NCBI GenBank assembly: GCA_964641965.1
Contig: CAZXLD010000095.1
Span: 1-6,911, forward strand
Source of the DNA: JAJDFU01 sp964641965
GTDB lineage: Bacteria > Bacteroidota > Bacteroidia > Chitinophagales > Saprospiraceae
Direction of reading: 5' to 3'
DNA length: 6,911 bases
Position numbers and translations under genes: made by a program. This document shows, one piece after another, positions 5,924 through 6,911 of this stretch. Every line of letters begins with the position of its first letter. Within the stretch, counting starts at the first letter, position 1. Under the pieces are notes generated by a model. It did no database searches and had not been told where the DNA came from. It was given only the letters and a program-made list of their open reading frames with translations.

Positions 5924-6337
5924 ATGAGCGAATTCGAACAGGTGCTGGATGACGGGAAAAAGAGCGTTCGGCGTATATTTTCCCGTATTGTCCTTTTTTT
6001 AGTTTTGGCTGGAATTTTGGTAGGTGCAGGCTATCTGTGGGTAAGTAATTGGACCTATAGTGATGGATATCGAGCCGGGCATTTAATCAAGATATCGCGC
6101 AAAGGAGTGTTCTGGAAGACCTATGAGGGTCAGCTCAATCTTGGAGGATTCCAATCCGGAGAAGACGGATTGTCCGGGAATATTTGGTCTTTTTCGGTTC
6201 CTAAGCGAGCCGTTTATGAAGAATTGCTCAAATACGAGGGGAGAAGGGTGCGGTTAAGTTACAGGCAGGTTTGGAACAATATGCCCTGGCAGGGTAAGAC
6301 CGATTACATGGTCTACGAAATAAAACTATTAGAATAA
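5924..6337 (+). CDS. Single-pass membrane protein of unknown function
   Basis: A 137-residue protein with a charged cytoplasmic start (MSEFEQVLDDGKKSVRRIF), one hydrophobic segment at about residues 19-42 (SRIVLFLVLAGILVGAGYLW) and an extracytoplasmic C-terminal domain of about 95 residues. The latter contains YSDGYRAGHLIKISRKGVFWKTYEGQLNL split by no gaps, then NIWSFSV and a final LSYRQ...YEIKLLE, suggesting a small beta-rich fold. I recognise this as a Bacteroidota-conserved uncharacterised family whose database entries, as I recall, often bear the name 6-phosphogluconate dehydrogenase; nothing here supports that, since there is no nucleotide-binding glycine motif and the protein is far too short. 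It lies 34 bases after msrA and may share its transcript, and it ends in a strong hairpin shared with the convergent RDD gene. No Shine-Dalgarno sequence is seen. Confidence 0.85.
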   Translation: MSEFEQVLDDGKKSVRRIFSRIVLFLVLAGILVGAGYLWVSNWTYSDGYRAGHLIKISRKGVFWKTYEGQLNLGGFQSGEDGLSGNIWSFSVPKRAVYEELLKYEGRRVRLSYRQVWNNMPWQGKTDYMVYEIKLLE

Positions 6338-6374
6338 GGGTAGCATTGAATTGTTGGAAAAGCATGCTACCCTT
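6336..6374. terminator. Bidirectional intrinsic terminator between convergent genes
   Basis: AAGGGTAGCAT (6336-6346) and ATGCTACCCTT (6364-6374) form a perfect 11-base-pair stem with a 17-base loop. The plus strand ends in a short TTTT (6373-6376); the minus strand continues into a T-rich stretch. The stem begins within the TAA of the plus-strand membrane-protein gene and ends eight bases from the stop of the minus-strand RDD gene, the expected site for a terminator serving both. Confidence 0.75.
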
Positions 6375-6381
6375 TTCTGCT

Positions 6382-6867
6382 CTATCTTCGCTGGTTTTGG
6401 ACGACCAGAGTGCCGGCGAGAATATCATGAAGTGCTTGCTTTTTCTCTGTGAAAGCAGCCATGATATAGCCGACAAGGAGGATGAGTGAGCTCAAAATTT
6501 TACCAAAAAACCTTCCAGTTGCTCGTAAGAATGAAATCCGATTTCCATCCAAATCGGTTACTTTGATATTCACTGCTCTTTTTCCAAGCGTAGCTTGCCA
6601 TTCTGACGATTCCATCAAAGCAAAGTAAAGCCAGTACAATAAGTTCATGATGACCATGGTGTAGGCGTAGTTGGTTAGGTAGCCTTCCAGATCATCTTGT
6701 ATAGCGTTGGGATTCGTTAGATATGATCCCATGAGAATCCACTGTATGGCAGTACCTGGGATCAACAAGACCAAGCCATCGATGAAGACGGCCGCGAAGC
6801 GAATCCAGAAGTTTGCGTATGTGACGGATTCAGTAGGCTGAGGGGCGTCTAGAATAGGTGTTTCCAT
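6382..6867 (-). CDS. RDD family membrane protein
   Basis: A 161-residue integral membrane protein of the RDD family, named for conserved Arg and Asp residues; substrates are unknown for most members, and some are proposed to act in transport. The N-terminal 17 residues are soluble. Hydrophobic segments lie at about 20-46 (with Arg23 and Asp30 in WIRFAAVFIDGLVLL), 69-86 (YTMVIMNLLYWLYFALM) and 121-140. The loop WQATLGKRAVNIKVTDLDGNRISF and the closing KKQALHDILAGTLVV with Asp148 are characteristic. The ATG at 6867 is the only reasonable start, since the next Met (46) lies at the end of the first helix. The gene is convergent with the small membrane-protein gene and shares its terminator. Nothing in the visible context specifies its substrate. 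Confidence 0.92.
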   Translation of the reverse strand: METPILDAPQPTESVTYANFWIRFAAVFIDGLVLLIPGTAIQWILMGSYLTNPNAIQDDLEGYLTNYAYTMVIMNLLYWLYFALMESSEWQATLGKRAVNIKVTDLDGNRISFLRATGRFFGKILSSLILLVGYIMAAFTEKKQALHDILAGTLVVQNQRR

Positions 6868-6871
6868 AATG

Positions 6872-6905
6872 CAAAGTATTGAATTTATTTTTTATATGTT
6901 CCAAA
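6872..6905 (-). promoter_or_regulatory. Tentative promoter for the RDD gene
   Basis: Reading the minus strand from the window edge, TTTG (6905-6902) is followed after 23 bases by TACTTTG (6878-6872), one base shorter than TAnnTTTG. The region between is strongly AT-rich. If real, transcription would start only a few bases before the ATG, giving an almost leaderless message, which makes the call doubtful; a better promoter may lie beyond the window. Confidence 0.2.
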
Positions 6906-6911
6906 AAAAGA

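Noticed and set aside
1..6911. Mobile elements, CRISPR arrays, phage genes, tRNA or rRNA, or a defence system
   Set aside because: Nothing of this kind was found on either strand; the genes are conserved chromosomal ones with intact frames and even composition.

Overview
The window looks like chromosomal housekeeping DNA from a member of the Bacteroidota, possibly near the Saprospiria or Cytophagia, although that finer placement is only an impression from protein similarity. Three things support the phylum: the acpP-fabF-rnc gene order with pyk close by; promoter elements of the Bacteroidota type (TTTG, a spacer of about 20, then TAnnTTTG), clearest ahead of acpP; and the near absence of Shine-Dalgarno sequences. 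Base composition looks moderate and even, and I see no insertion sequence, integrase, CRISPR array, tRNA or rRNA.

Layout. From the left edge to 959, on the minus strand, lies the first two thirds of pyruvate kinase (pyk), cut by the window. A 312-base divergent intergenic region (960-1271) carries a weak pyk promoter candidate and a good acpP promoter. On the plus strand follow acpP (acyl carrier protein), fabF (beta-ketoacyl-ACP synthase II), rnc (ribonuclease III) and a SWIM zinc-finger protein. A second plus-strand pair is msrA (a lipoprotein methionine sulfoxide reductase) and a 137-residue single-pass membrane protein of unknown function. A strong hairpin at 6336-6374 separates that pair from a convergent minus-strand gene for an RDD-family membrane protein, whose upstream region ends at the window edge.

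How the genes relate. AcpP and FabF act together: FabF condenses malonyl-ACP with an acyl-ACP during fatty acid elongation. A weak terminator-like hairpin overlapping the acpP stop codon could keep ACP expression above that of fabF and rnc. RNase III probably rides in the same operon, a conserved Bacteroidota arrangement. MsrA and its small membrane neighbour may both act at the cell envelope.

I did not find an obviously new biological system. The points most worth checking are at gene starts. rnc has no usable ATG. The SWIM gene appears to be translated from upstream of its first ATG/GTG/TTG codon, in a stretch that has no conventional start codon at all. RNase III also carries Asn at a position that is a metal-binding Asp in the enterobacterial enzyme.
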